Origin: Actinomycetota bacterium
GTDB lineage: Bacteria > Actinomycetota > Thermoleophilia > Gaiellales > Gaiellaceae
Reading direction: 5' to 3'
Length of the DNA stretch: 8,725 nt
NCBI GenBank assembly: GCA_013811645.1
Contig: JACCUU010000065.1
Coordinates: 1-8,725, forward strand
This document shows, piece after piece, positions 1 to 8,163 of this stretch. The stretch's first letter is position 1. Every line of letters begins with the position of its first letter. The translations under genes and the position numbers were made by a program. Below the pieces are notes generated by a model that worked only from the letters and a program-made list of their open reading frames with translations, was not told the origin of the DNA and ran no database searches.

Positions 1-18
1 ACATCGGTCAGTCTCCTC
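1..18 (-). promoter_or_regulatory. Shine-Dalgarno and start codon of the next gene, cut by the window edge
   Basis: On the minus strand a GAGGAG sequence (13-18) lies 8 nt before an ATG (4-2), after which only one base remains in the window. This looks like the translation start of the gene downstream of ligA. gatC or another housekeeping gene often follows ligA, but the product cannot be read here. The Shine-Dalgarno context GAGGAGACTG closely resembles GAGGCGACTG before rpsK and GAGGCCACTA before rpsD, both inside the terminal repeats of the intergenic elements. The call rests only on the motif and its spacing. Confidence 0.35.
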
Positions 19-148
19 GTGAAGCGCGGCGAGCACTTGCGGTCTCGGTCGTGGCTCGGCGTCGCGGTTTTTTGAGGACGGCGATGGGTGACGGTTCTCG
101 CAGGCGTTGAGTGCCGCGCGTTTGGACGCGCCGACCTTGTCCCTCTGC
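9..148. repeat. ligA 3' flank, possible diverged third copy of the palindromic intergenic element
   Basis: This gap holds no ORF I would defend. Its left end CAGTCTCCTCGTGA (9-22) matches the left terminus of the rpsM-rpsK element, CAGTCGCCTCGCGA, at 12 of 14 positions. An internal TGAGGACGGCGATG (72-85) resembles the TGAGGACGCCGCGATG core of the same element. The other conserved box and a matching right terminus are not found, so it is at best a degraded or distant member. A 6-bp hairpin (116-121 with 126-131, loop TTGG) lies just past the ligA stop; it has no T-run on the minus strand and is not a clear terminator. Confidence 0.3.
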
Positions 149-2822
<2,674 letters not shown>

Positions 2823-2836
2823 GCCCTCGATGCTAG

Positions 2837-3562
2837 TCAGTACTCCACCCGCTCCAGGTACAGACCCCAGGGTGGTGCAGTCCGCCCGGCCTCGTCGCGC
2901 GGGCGACCGACGAGGAGTTGCTGCATGCGGTCGGGCGCTTCGGCGCCGAGCTCGAGCATGGTCCCTACGAGCGCTCGCACCATGTGCCGGAGGAAGCTGT
3001 TTGCGGTGATCGTGAAGTCGAGGTGCTCGCCGTCTCGCTCCCACGCGGCCCCGAGGATGTTCCGGCCGAAGCTGTCGTGCTCGCTCTCTGCGGGCGTGAA
3101 CGCCCGAAAATCGTGCGTACCTGGGAGCAGCGAGACTGCTGCCGCGAGCGCCTCGAAGTCGATCGGGCGCGGCCAGTGCAGCGCCCGCCGCGCGTCCAGC
3201 GGCGCAGGGGCTCGACGAGTGAACACTCGATAGCGGTAGGAGCGCGAAATGGCGGAGAAACGTGCATGGAATCCGTCCGGCGCGCGCTCCGCGGCCACAA
3301 CCGCAGCGTCATCAGGCAACGCCGACGTCAGGGCCTCAGCGGCGCGGTAGATCGGCGCGCCTGCTCGAACCCCGACGCTGGCAACCTGACCATGCGCATG
3401 CACTCCGGCATCGGTGCGCCCGGCAACTGCGAGGCCGTCCCATCCCGGATACACGGCGTCGAGCGCGCTGCGCAGCACTCCCTCGACTGTCCGCGCGTCG
3501 GGCTGCCGCGCCCAGCCGCGGAAACCGGTGCCGTCGTATTCGAGCGTGAGCTTGAGGATCAC
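2837..3562 (-). CDS. truA: tRNA pseudouridine(38-40) synthase TruA
   Basis: Isomerises uridine to pseudouridine at positions 38-40 of the tRNA anticodon arm. The 241-residue product shows the family N-terminus ([15 protein letters not shown]), the catalytic motif [10 protein letters not shown] with nucleophile D51, the [13 protein letters not shown] strand, and the C-terminal [15 protein letters not shown] helix. The length is typical. The GTG at 3562 is chosen because homologues begin just before the [12 protein letters not shown] strand; a TTG at 3604 would add 14 residues with no family support. No strong Shine-Dalgarno precedes either start, so the exact N-terminus is uncertain. truA is often directly downstream of rplQ in Actinomycetota; here it is separated from rplQ by about 1.8 kb. 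It leads a tight run with the HAD phosphatase and ligA genes. Confidence 0.95.
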   Translation of the reverse strand: MILKLTLEYDGTGFRGWARQPDARTVEGVLRSALDAVYPGWDGLAVAGRTDAGVHAHGQVASVGVRAGAPIYRAAEALTSALPDDAAVVAAERAPDGFHARFSAISRSYRYRVFTRRAPAPLDARRALHWPRPIDFEALAAAVSLLPGTHDFRAFTPAESEHDSFGRNILGAAWERDGEHLDFTITANSFLRHMVRALVGTMLELGAEAPDRMQQLLVGRPRDEAGRTAPPWGLYLERVEY

Positions 3563-3591
3563 CGGGACACCATCTGCGAGGATCGCACTGT

Positions 3592-4026
3592 ATGGAAGGC
3601 GCAAGTACGACCTCTACTCGGACGAGTTCCGCGCCTCGACGCACGAGACCTACGCGGCGATGCGCGAGAGCGACCCCGTCTTCAGCCAGCCGGGCATCGA
3701 CGGCACGACCCCGATCTGGTTCGTCACGCGCCACGACGACGTGCTCGCGCTACTGATGGACGACGAGCGGTTCGTTCTCGACCCCGCTCTCGTGCTCACG
3801 CCCGAGGAGCTCGAGGAGAATCGCGGGCCGATTCCCGCAGAGCTCAACGCGCGTGCAACACCAATCTGCTGACGAAGGACGGAGCCGATCACCGCCGGCT
3901 ACGGCGACTCGTCACCAAGGCATTCACGCCGCGGATGGTCCCGCGCTCGCGCCGCGCATCCAGGAGATCGCCGACGAGCTGCTCGACGCCGTGGAGGCCC
4001 AAGGGGGGATGGATCTCGTCGTCGCC
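3592..4026 (+). pseudogene. cytochrome P450 N-terminal remnant, frameshifted and truncated
   Basis: About 145 codons of P450-like N-terminal sequence on the plus strand, spread over three frames. Segment 1 (from 3603) reads [20 protein letters not shown], then SDPVF, WFVTRHDDVLALLMDDERF and TPEELEE. Segment 2 (from about 3854) reads NLLTKDGADHRRLRRLVTKA and FTPRMV, the helix-C region with the His/Arg residues that contact haem propionates. Segment 3 (from about 3943) reads ALAPRIQEIADELLDAVEAQ then GGMDLV. The joins near 3851-3856 and 3941-3942 each fit one lost base. The only nearby ATG (3592) is also one base out of frame with segment 1. Homology stops near 4026, so the I-helix and the cysteine haem-binding loop are missing and the product could not be a working P450. 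It lies between truA and the kelch gene, facing both. Sequencing indels could explain single shifts, but not the truncation. Confidence 0.85.
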
Positions 4027-4039
4027 TGGGAGCCGGTGA

Positions 4040-4972
4040 CTACGGCTCGATCCGCAGCGACTCGTTCGCTGAGCTCACCGTAAGGCCCGGCTCCGGGCCG
4101 CCTCCGATGACGAAGACGCGACCGCCGAGCGCCGCCATCCCCACCCCGTGGCGAGGTGTCGCAAGGTCGTCGAGACGCATCCAGCGCCGGTCGGCGACGC
4201 GGTAGGCGAGGACTTCGGCGATGGTGCCGGCCGGCTCCTCGCCGCCCGCCGACACGACTGTTCCGAGCAGCGCAGCCGCGCCGGTGCCGCCGCGTGAATC
4301 GGGCACCGGGGCGAGTCGTGTCCAGCGCTTGGCACCTGGTCGATACGACTCGAAGTTCAGGAGGTTCGTGTCGAGTCCTGCCGTTCGCCCACCGATCGCG
4401 TACACCGTCCCCGCGAGCGCAGTTACACCGAGATGCTCCCGCGCGGTGGGCCCCACGACGATCGACCAGCGCTTCGTTCGAAGATCGAACGAGAGCGCGT
4501 TTCGGGCGAGCCTGCCGGCGGCAGTGACTCCTCCTGCGACGACGATCTTCCCTCCCGCTACGCCTGCGCCCGCGGCTGCGCGTGGAAACGGCATGCGAGG
4601 AAGCGCCCGCCACTTCCCACGCTCGAGGACGAACGCGCTGCGAAGCGGCATTCCCGAAACCGTGTAGCCGCCTAGCACGTATGGCTGTCCTCGCGCACCA
4701 ACGGCCATCGAGTGATGGACACCGACCGGAAGGTCGGGCAGCCGGCGCCAGCTGTTCCGCCCGGGCGAGTACGCGTCGACGCGAGTCGATGCGCCTCTTT
4801 CGAGCGTGAGCCCGCCGAGCACCACGATCTCGCTCCCGACCGTCGCGGCGACGACCTCCGTCCGCGGAAGCGGCAGCGCTGCCCGCGTCTCCCAGGCCGC
4901 GGTGGAGCCAGAGGCGAGGGGCACCAGCACCAGCGCGAGAGCGACGAAAGCCAGTCGCACGTCGCGCATCAT
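4040..4972 (-). CDS. Secreted kelch-repeat beta-propeller protein
   Basis: A 310-residue protein of unknown specific function. The N-terminus is a signal peptide (MMRDV, a hydrophobic stretch LAFVALALVLVPLASG, then small residues near ASGSTAA), so the protein is likely exported. The rest is a series of kelch-type blades, each with a hydrophobic strand ending in a Gly-Gly pair and a later aromatic or Trp: VVLGG, YVLGG, VVAGG, YAIGG, VSAGG and VIGGG, with NSWRRL, GKWRAL, KRWSI, KRWTRL and RRWMRL. Six such units suggest a six-bladed propeller. Kelch propellers usually bind proteins or glycans; some are oxidases, but no catalytic signature is visible. The start overlaps the upstream NfeD-like gene by ATGA, so the two are probably translated together; a second ATG at 4969 is equally possible. 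The gene converges on the P450 remnant, ending 13 nt from it. Confidence 0.85.
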   Translation of the reverse strand: MMRDVRLAFVALALVLVPLASGSTAAWETRAALPLPRTEVVAATVGSEIVVLGGLTLERGASTRVDAYSPGRNSWRRLPDLPVGVHHSMAVGARGQPYVLGGYTVSGMPLRSAFVLERGKWRALPRMPFPRAAAGAGVAGGKIVVAGGVTAAGRLARNALSFDLRTKRWSIVVGPTAREHLGVTALAGTVYAIGGRTAGLDTNLLNFESYRPGAKRWTRLAPVPDSRGGTGAAALLGTVVSAGGEEPAGTIAEVLAYRVADRRWMRLDDLATPRHGVGMAALGGRVFVIGGGPEPGLTVSSANESLRIEP

Positions 4973-5355
4973 GCAGGTTCCACGACGAGCAAGAGCCCCT
5001 GGACGGCGCGAATGACGACCCTCGTGCCTGCGTCGCAGCCTCCAGCGCAGCGGGCCTGCCAGAGCTCTCCGCTGACTCTGACCTGGCCGTCGGGCCAGAG
5101 CGCGGACGAGGCGACCCCGATCTTCCCGACGAGCGCGTCGACGCCGACAGTTGCCTTTCGCCGCTTCGACCACCAGATGAAGAGGCCGGTCTCGACGATG
5201 TCGAGAACCGCGGCCACGGCGACCGCGACGAGGCCCCAGGGCGAGGGGAGCACGAAGATCGCGAGAAAGAGAGCGATGAGGACGAGCACGACCTGAGGGT
5301 AGTCGCGCCGATCAACACCCTGAGACCGGGTCGGGCTGAAGCCTGACCCCAGCAC
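4969..5355 (-). CDS. NfeD-like membrane protein with C-terminal OB-fold
   Basis: A small integral membrane protein, up to 128 residues. Two hydrophobic helices (VLVLIALFLAIFVLPSPWGL, then LVAVAVAAVLDIVETGLFIW) are followed by a basic WWSKRRK turn and an OB-fold-type domain (ALVGKIGVASSALWPDGQVR, ending RAVQGLLLVVEPA) resembling the NfeD C-terminal domain. NfeD proteins often act with flotillin/stomatin partners in membrane organisation; no such partner is visible here. The start is uncertain. The GTG at 5355 lacks a good ribosome binding site and its first ~22 residues (rich in Ser, Arg and Gly) include a strong DNA hairpin at 5328-5349, which suggests intergenic sequence. The GTG at 5289, directly before the first membrane helix, is a credible alternative. 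It follows rplQ by 15 nt and overlaps the kelch gene by ATGA. Confidence 0.8.
   Translation of the reverse strand: MLGSGFSPTRSQGVDRRDYPQVVLVLIALFLAIFVLPSPWGLVAVAVAAVLDIVETGLFIWWSKRRKATVGVDALVGKIGVASSALWPDGQVRVSGELWQARCAGGCDAGTRVVIRAVQGLLLVVEPA
5328..5349. other. Strong hairpin between rplQ and the NfeD-like helices
   Basis: GGGTC (5328-5332) and GGC (5334-5336) pair with GCC (5341-5343) and GACCC (5345-5349) around a TGAA/TTCA loop, with one internal mismatch on the minus strand. No T-run follows on the minus strand, so it is not a classical terminator. It may protect the end of the ribosomal operon mRNA or act as a weak attenuator. Its presence argues against the longest start of the NfeD-like gene. 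Confidence 0.5.
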
Positions 5356-5370
5356 CGTCGCCGGTGAGAC

Positions 5371-5793
5371 CTACGCCTCGGCGGGGGCCGTGTCCTCACG
5401 CCGGGCGCGAGGAGGTGCCAGCGGCGACGTCGCCGGCTCGAAGTCGACGAGCTCGAGGTAGACCATGTCGGCCGCGTCTCCCTGGCGGGGGCCGAGCTTG
5501 ACGATGCGGGTGTAGCCGCCCGGCCGGTCGGAGAAGCGCGGGGCGATCTCCGCGAACAGGCGGTGGACGACGTCGTTGGAGCGAAGCGCGGCGAGCGCCT
5601 GCCGGCGGGCATGGAGGTCGCCGCGCTTCCCCAAGGTGATCAGCTTCTCGGCGAACGGCTTGACCGCCTTCGCCTTCGCTTCGGTCGTCTGGATCCGGCC
5701 GTGCTCGATCAGAGCGCCCGCGAGATTCGAATAGAGCGCTTTGCGATGGGCGGAGTTCCGCCCGAGCTTCTTTCCCGACCGCTGGTGTCTCAC
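5371..5793 (-). CDS. rplQ: 50S ribosomal protein bL17
   Basis: Large-subunit ribosomal protein near the peptide exit tunnel. The 140-residue product begins [20 protein letters not shown], the near-invariant bL17 N-terminus, and continues with the family motifs [20 protein letters not shown] and [19 protein letters not shown]. The core ends around residue 120. A short extension rich in Ala, Pro and charged residues ([17 protein letters not shown]) follows, which many actinobacterial homologues also carry in variable form. The GTG start at 5793 overlaps the rpoA stop as GTGA, indicating translational coupling; a GAGG lies about 10 nt upstream within rpoA. A much longer open frame continues upstream but is the shadow of rpoA. 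Confidence 0.97.
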   Translation of the reverse strand: MRHQRSGKKLGRNSAHRKALYSNLAGALIEHGRIQTTEAKAKAVKPFAEKLITLGKRGDLHARRQALAALRSNDVVHRLFAEIAPRFSDRPGGYTRIVKLGPRQGDAADMVYLELVDFEPATSPLAPPRARREDTAPAEA

Positions 5794-6761
5794 CCGATGG
5801 TGTCCTCGCCCTTCAGCATCAGGCCGTGGGATGCGAGCGCGGAGCGCACTTCCTCGATCGATTTCCGGCCGAAGTTCGGGATGGCGACGAGCTCGTTCTC
5901 CGACTTCGAGGTGAGGTCGCCGATCGTCTCGATGCCGACCCGCTTCAGGCAGTTGTACGAGCGGACACCGAGCTCGAGCTCCTCGATGGGGAAGTTCTCC
6001 ATGCCGTGCGTGACCGGAGCTTCCGCCGTCGTATCTGCGGAGATCTCTCCCAGGCTCTCGAGGTCGAGGTCCGTGAAGATCTTGAGCTGGCGGATGAGGA
6101 TCTCCGCGGCCTGCCCGATCGCGTCGCGGGGGTCGAGCGAGCCGTCGGTGGTCACGTCGAGGACGAGCTTGTCGTAGTCGGTGCGCTGACCGACGCGAGC
6201 TGCTTCGACCTCGTACGCCACGCGGCGCACCGGCGAGAAGATCGAGTCGATCGGAATGACGCCGATGGTCGTCTCCGGTCCCCGGTTCAGCTCGGCGGGA
6301 ACGTATCCCCGCCCGCGACCGATGGTGAGGGTCATCTCGAGCTTGCCCTTGTCCGAGACGTGCGCGATCTCGAGCTCCGGGTTCAGGATCTCGAGGTCGG
6401 CAGGCGCCTCGATGTCGGCCGCGGTCACGACCCCGGCGCCCTTCTTCGCGATGTAGACCTCGATCTCTGGCGACGCGCCGTGCAACAGCACGATCAGGTT
6501 CTTGAGGTTGAGGATGATGTCGGTGACGTCCTCGCGGACTCCCGGAAGCGTCGTGAACTCGTGCGCGACGCCCTCGATCTTCACGGCGGTCACGGCCGCG
6601 CCCTCGAGCGACGACAGGAGCACGCGGCGAAGCGAGTTTCCGAAGGTGTTGCCGAAACCGCGGTCGAGCGGCTCGATCTGGAAGACGCCGCGATGGTCGT
6701 CCGCTTCCTCGTGGGCGATCCGCGGAGTCTGGAACTCCATCAAGCTGGTGCGTGTAGCCAA
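5790..6761 (-). CDS. rpoA: DNA-directed RNA polymerase subunit alpha
   Basis: Forms the dimer that nucleates RNA polymerase assembly and contacts promoter DNA and activators. The 323-residue product has the N-terminal assembly domain ([20 protein letters not shown] at 30-49, [32 protein letters not shown]) and, after a short acidic/Ala/Thr linker (about 238-255), the C-terminal domain with [12 protein letters not shown]267 and N270 there correspond to the UP-element-binding R265 and N268 of the E. coli protein, and the helix-hairpin-helix [12 protein letters not shown] follows. The start is TTG at 6761, chosen because AAAGGA lies 5 nt upstream; the in-frame ATG at 6740 has no Shine-Dalgarno. 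It sits between rpsD and rplQ, as in most bacteria. Confidence 0.98.
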   Translation of the reverse strand: MATRTSLMEFQTPRIAHEEADDHRGVFQIEPLDRGFGNTFGNSLRRVLLSSLEGAAVTAVKIEGVAHEFTTLPGVREDVTDIILNLKNLIVLLHGASPEIEVYIAKKGAGVVTAADIEAPADLEILNPELEIAHVSDKGKLEMTLTIGRGRGYVPAELNRGPETTIGVIPIDSIFSPVRRVAYEVEAARVGQRTDYDKLVLDVTTDGSLDPRDAIGQAAEILIRQLKIFTDLDLESLGEISADTTAEAPVTHGMENFPIEELELGVRSYNCLKRVGIETIGDLTSKSENELVAIPNFGRKSIEEVRSALASHGLMLKGEDTIG

Positions 6762-6766
6762 GGTGA

Positions 6767-6772
6767 TCCTTT
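6767..6772 (-). promoter_or_regulatory. rpoA ribosome binding site selecting a TTG start
   Basis: AAAGGA on the minus strand, 5 nt before TTG (6761-6759). It is the best Shine-Dalgarno near the rpoA N-terminus and decides the TTG start over the ATG seven codons downstream. Confidence 0.75.
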
Positions 6773-6791
6773 CTGGTTCTGGTCAACTAGA

Positions 6792-6811
6792 GGGCCAGGC
6801 ATGCCCGGCCC
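6792..6811. other. GC-rich hairpin just after the rpsD stop
   Basis: GGGCC (6792-6796) pairs with GGCCC (6807-6811); inside, GG pairs with CC around a CATG loop. It directly abuts the rpsD stop codon (6812-6814) and ends about 20 nt before the rpoA ribosome binding site. On the minus strand it is followed by TCTAGTTG, not a T-run, so termination is unlikely. An mRNA processing or stability role between rpsD and rpoA is possible. Confidence 0.5.
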
Positions 6812-7432
6812 CTACTTCGAATAGAGCTCGACGATGAGTGATTCCTGGACGGGCACGTCGATCTCGTCGCGCTCGGGAAATCTCAGGACTTGGCCCGTGA
6901 GCCCGTCATGGTCGGCCTGGAGCCAGGGAGCGACCGATGCAGTCAGGTCTGTCGCTTCCCGGACCAGCTGCTCGACCGGGCTGCCCGGTCGGAGCGAGAT
7001 GACGTCGCTCGCCTTCACGCCGTAGCTCGGGATGTTGACGCGGCGCCCGTTGACCTGGAAATGGCCGTGGCGGACGAGCTGGCGCGACTGCGCGCGCGAT
7101 CCGGCGAAGCCGAGGCGGTAGACGACGTTGTCGAGGCGGGTCTCCAGCATGCGCAGGAGGTTCTCCCCCGGAGCGCCCTGGCCACGGCTCGCCCTCTCGT
7201 AGGTGAGGCGGAACTGCTTCTCGAGCAGACCGTAGTAGCGCCGGGCCTTCTGTTTCTCGCGCAGCTGGAGCAGGTACTCGCTCTGCTTGATGCGGCCACG
7301 CCCGTGCTCGCCCGGCGGATAGCTGCGCCGCTCGATCGCGCACTTCTCGGTCAGACAACGCTCGCCCTTCAGGAAGAGCTTCAGTCCCTCGCGGCGACAG
7401 AGGCGGCACTTGGGCCCGAGATCGCGAGCCAC
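6812..7432 (-). CDS. rpsD: 30S ribosomal protein uS4 (zinc-binding form)
   Basis: Primary assembly protein that binds the 5' domain of 16S rRNA; in several bacteria it also represses its own operon by binding mRNA. The 206-residue product has an N-terminal zinc ribbon with Cys 9, 12, 26 and 31, the family motif [10 protein letters not shown] (about 38-48), and the S4 RNA-binding domain ([40 protein letters not shown], about 94-143), ending [14 protein letters not shown]. The GTG at 7432 is set by a GGGGAGG located 6 nt upstream. That ribosome binding site lies inside the terminal repeat of the intergenic element filling the gap to rpsK, and the start codon touches the element's end. Confidence 0.98.
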   Translation of the reverse strand: MARDLGPKCRLCRREGLKLFLKGERCLTEKCAIERRSYPPGEHGRGRIKQSEYLLQLREKQKARRYYGLLEKQFRLTYERASRGQGAPGENLLRMLETRLDNVVYRLGFAGSRAQSRQLVRHGHFQVNGRRVNIPSYGVKASDVISLRPGSPVEQLVREATDLTASVAPWLQADHDGLTGQVLRFPERDEIDVPVQESLIVELYSK

Positions 7433-7438
7433 TAGTGG

Positions 7439-7445
7439 CCTCCCC
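7439..7445 (-). promoter_or_regulatory. rpsD ribosome binding site inside the element terminus
   Basis: GGGGAGG on the minus strand, 6 nt before GTG (7432-7430). It lies wholly within the perfect 14-bp terminal inverted repeat 7433-7446, so folding the element end to end would bury it. Confidence 0.7.
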
Positions 7446-7501
7446 GAGGATTCCGGTGCTGCTTGGCCGAGCGAAAACCGAGCAGCGCTAGGACGCAGGG
7501 A

Positions 7502-7527
7502 GCCTCGATATCAGTAGATATCGGGGC
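7502..7527. other. Central variable hairpin of copy A
   Basis: CGATATC (7506-7512) pairs perfectly with GATATCG (7517-7523) around AGTA; the stem extends through a T-G wobble to GCC/GGC, about 11 bp. In copy B the same place holds a stem of different sequence (CGTACCC/GGGTACG), so pairing is kept while sequence is not. Confidence 0.75.
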
Positions 7528-7595
7528 GACTGAGGACGACGCGGTGCGAAGCGTTTGCAGCCGGCCAAGCGGTGCCGTATTTCCCGGGGAGGCCA

Positions 7596-8000
7596 CTAAA
7601 CGCGCCTTCGCTTTCGCTGCCGGACACCGTTGTGGGCCTGCGGAGTCACGTCCCGAACGCCGAGGATCTCGAGGCCCGCGGCCTGCAGCGAGCGAATCGC
7701 GGTCTCGCGCCCCGATCCCGGGCCCTTCACGAAGACCTCGACCTTCTGAAGACCGTGCTCCATGCCCTTGCGCGCCGCGTTGTCAGCCGTGACCTGCGCC
7801 GCGAACGGCGTGGACTTCCGGGAGCCCTTGAACCCGGCCGAGCCGGCGGACTCCCAGACGATGACGTTGCCCTCGCGGTCCGTGAGGGTGACGATCGTGT
7901 TGTTGAACGAGGTCTTGATGTGCGCCTGGCCGATGGCGATGTTCTTCTTGACCCGGCGTCTCGTGCGACCCCGAGCCGCGGACTTGCGAGGAGGGGCCAT
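7596..8000 (-). CDS. rpsK: 30S ribosomal protein uS11
   Basis: Platform protein of the small subunit that contacts the 3' region of 16S rRNA near the E site and the Shine-Dalgarno helix. The 134-residue product has a basic N-terminus, then the near-invariant [41 protein letters not shown] and [19 protein letters not shown]. The length is typical. The C-terminus reads [12 protein letters not shown], whereas most bacterial homologues have a Cys and two prolines here (HNGCRPPKRRRV-like). The ATG at 8000 is preceded by GAGG 6 nt upstream, inside the terminal repeat of copy B. The stop codon TAG is the first three bases of copy A's terminal repeat. The gene is thus flanked on both sides, with no spare bases, by copies of the same element. 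Confidence 0.98.
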   Translation of the reverse strand: MAPPRKSAARGRTRRRVKKNIAIGQAHIKTSFNNTIVTLTDREGNVIVWESAGSAGFKGSRKSTPFAAQVTADNAARKGMEHGLQKVEVFVKGPGSGRETAIRSLQAAGLEILGVRDVTPQAHNGVRQRKRRRV

Positions 8001-8160
8001 CAGTCGCCTCGCGAGCAGATGGTGGCTTCACGCCGCGAAACGCAAGCAGCGCAAGGACGCAGGGAGCACTCGTACCCGTCGGGTACGGGGGCGACTGAGG
8101 ACGCCGCGATGCGCGGCGTTGCAGCGCGCGTGTAGCCGCGAGATGCGAGTGAGTCGACTG
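8001..8160. repeat. Palindromic intergenic element, copy B (rpsM-rpsK)
   Basis: A 160-bp element filling the rpsM-rpsK gap. Its termini pair imperfectly: CAGTCGCCTC (8001-8010) with GAGTCGACTG (8151-8160), 9 of 10. A second arm pair is GGCTTCACGC (8024-8033) with GCGTGTAGCC (8128-8137), 9 of 10. Box 1 (8045-8067, ending AGGACGCAGGGAGC) matches copy A at 22 of 23 positions; box 2 GGGGCGACTGAGGACG (8088-8103) matches at 16 of 16. The central hairpin is 8066-8092. A further stem ACGCCGC/GCGGCGT (8101-8107 with 8113-8119) follows box 2. The left end abuts the rpsK ATG and supplies its GAGG (8007-8010); the right end is 3 nt from the rpsM stop. Confidence 0.8.
8066..8092. other. Central variable hairpin of copy B
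   Basis: CGTACCC (8071-8077) pairs perfectly with GGGTACG (8081-8087) around GTC and extends outward through T-G and C-G, one A-G mismatch, then C-G and G-C. It occupies the same position between boxes 1 and 2 as the unrelated stem in copy A. Confidence 0.75.
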
Positions 8161-8163
8161 TCA

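Larger units (their letters stand above)
7433..7598. repeat. Palindromic intergenic element, copy A (rpsK-rpsD)
   Basis: A 166-bp element filling the rpsK-rpsD gap. Its ends are a perfect 14-bp inverted repeat: TAGTGGCCTCCCCG at 7433-7446 and its complement at 7585-7598. The far end includes the rpsK stop codon, the near end abuts the rpsD GTG. A second arm pair is GCTTGGCCG (7461-7469) with CGGCCAAGC (7562-7570). The core has box 1 (7481-7503, ending AGGACGCAGGGAGC), a central hairpin (7502-7527) and box 2 GGGGCGACTGAGGACG (7523-7538). The same architecture with the same boxes recurs at 8001-8160. No ORF in it resembles a protein. I do not recognise the family; a MITE/REP-like repeat and a structured mRNA element are both possible. 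Confidence 0.8.

Noticed and set aside
24..72. Plus-strand terminator-like hairpin followed by six T residues (67-72)
   Set aside because: The stem is imperfect, and no plus-strand gene precedes it. On the minus strand, where the genes run, it gives an A-run, so it cannot terminate ligA.
2823..3044. N-terminal extension of the HAD phosphatase into truA
   Set aside because: The extra residues are Arg/Pro-rich shadow of truA; the HAD fold begins within a few residues of the ATG at 2822.
5826..6824. Long plus-strand open frame opposite rpoA
   Set aside because: Antisense frame of rpoA, made of repetitive Asp/Val/Arg/Leu typical of reversed high-GC coding sequence; no family resemblance.
8031..8120. 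Resemblance of the element core (GACGCA-AGC-like segment near a GAAA) to a GEMM cyclic-di-GMP riboswitch
   Set aside because: Only a few bases agree, on the plus strand antisense to the operon. The GEMM segments AGGGCAAACC and GGCCTAA and the closing tetraloop receptor arrangement are absent.
8001..8160. Element copies as CRISPR repeats or tRNA-like genes
   Set aside because: Only two copies, separated by a gene rather than by short spacers; no cloverleaf, anticodon arm or T-loop sequence is present.
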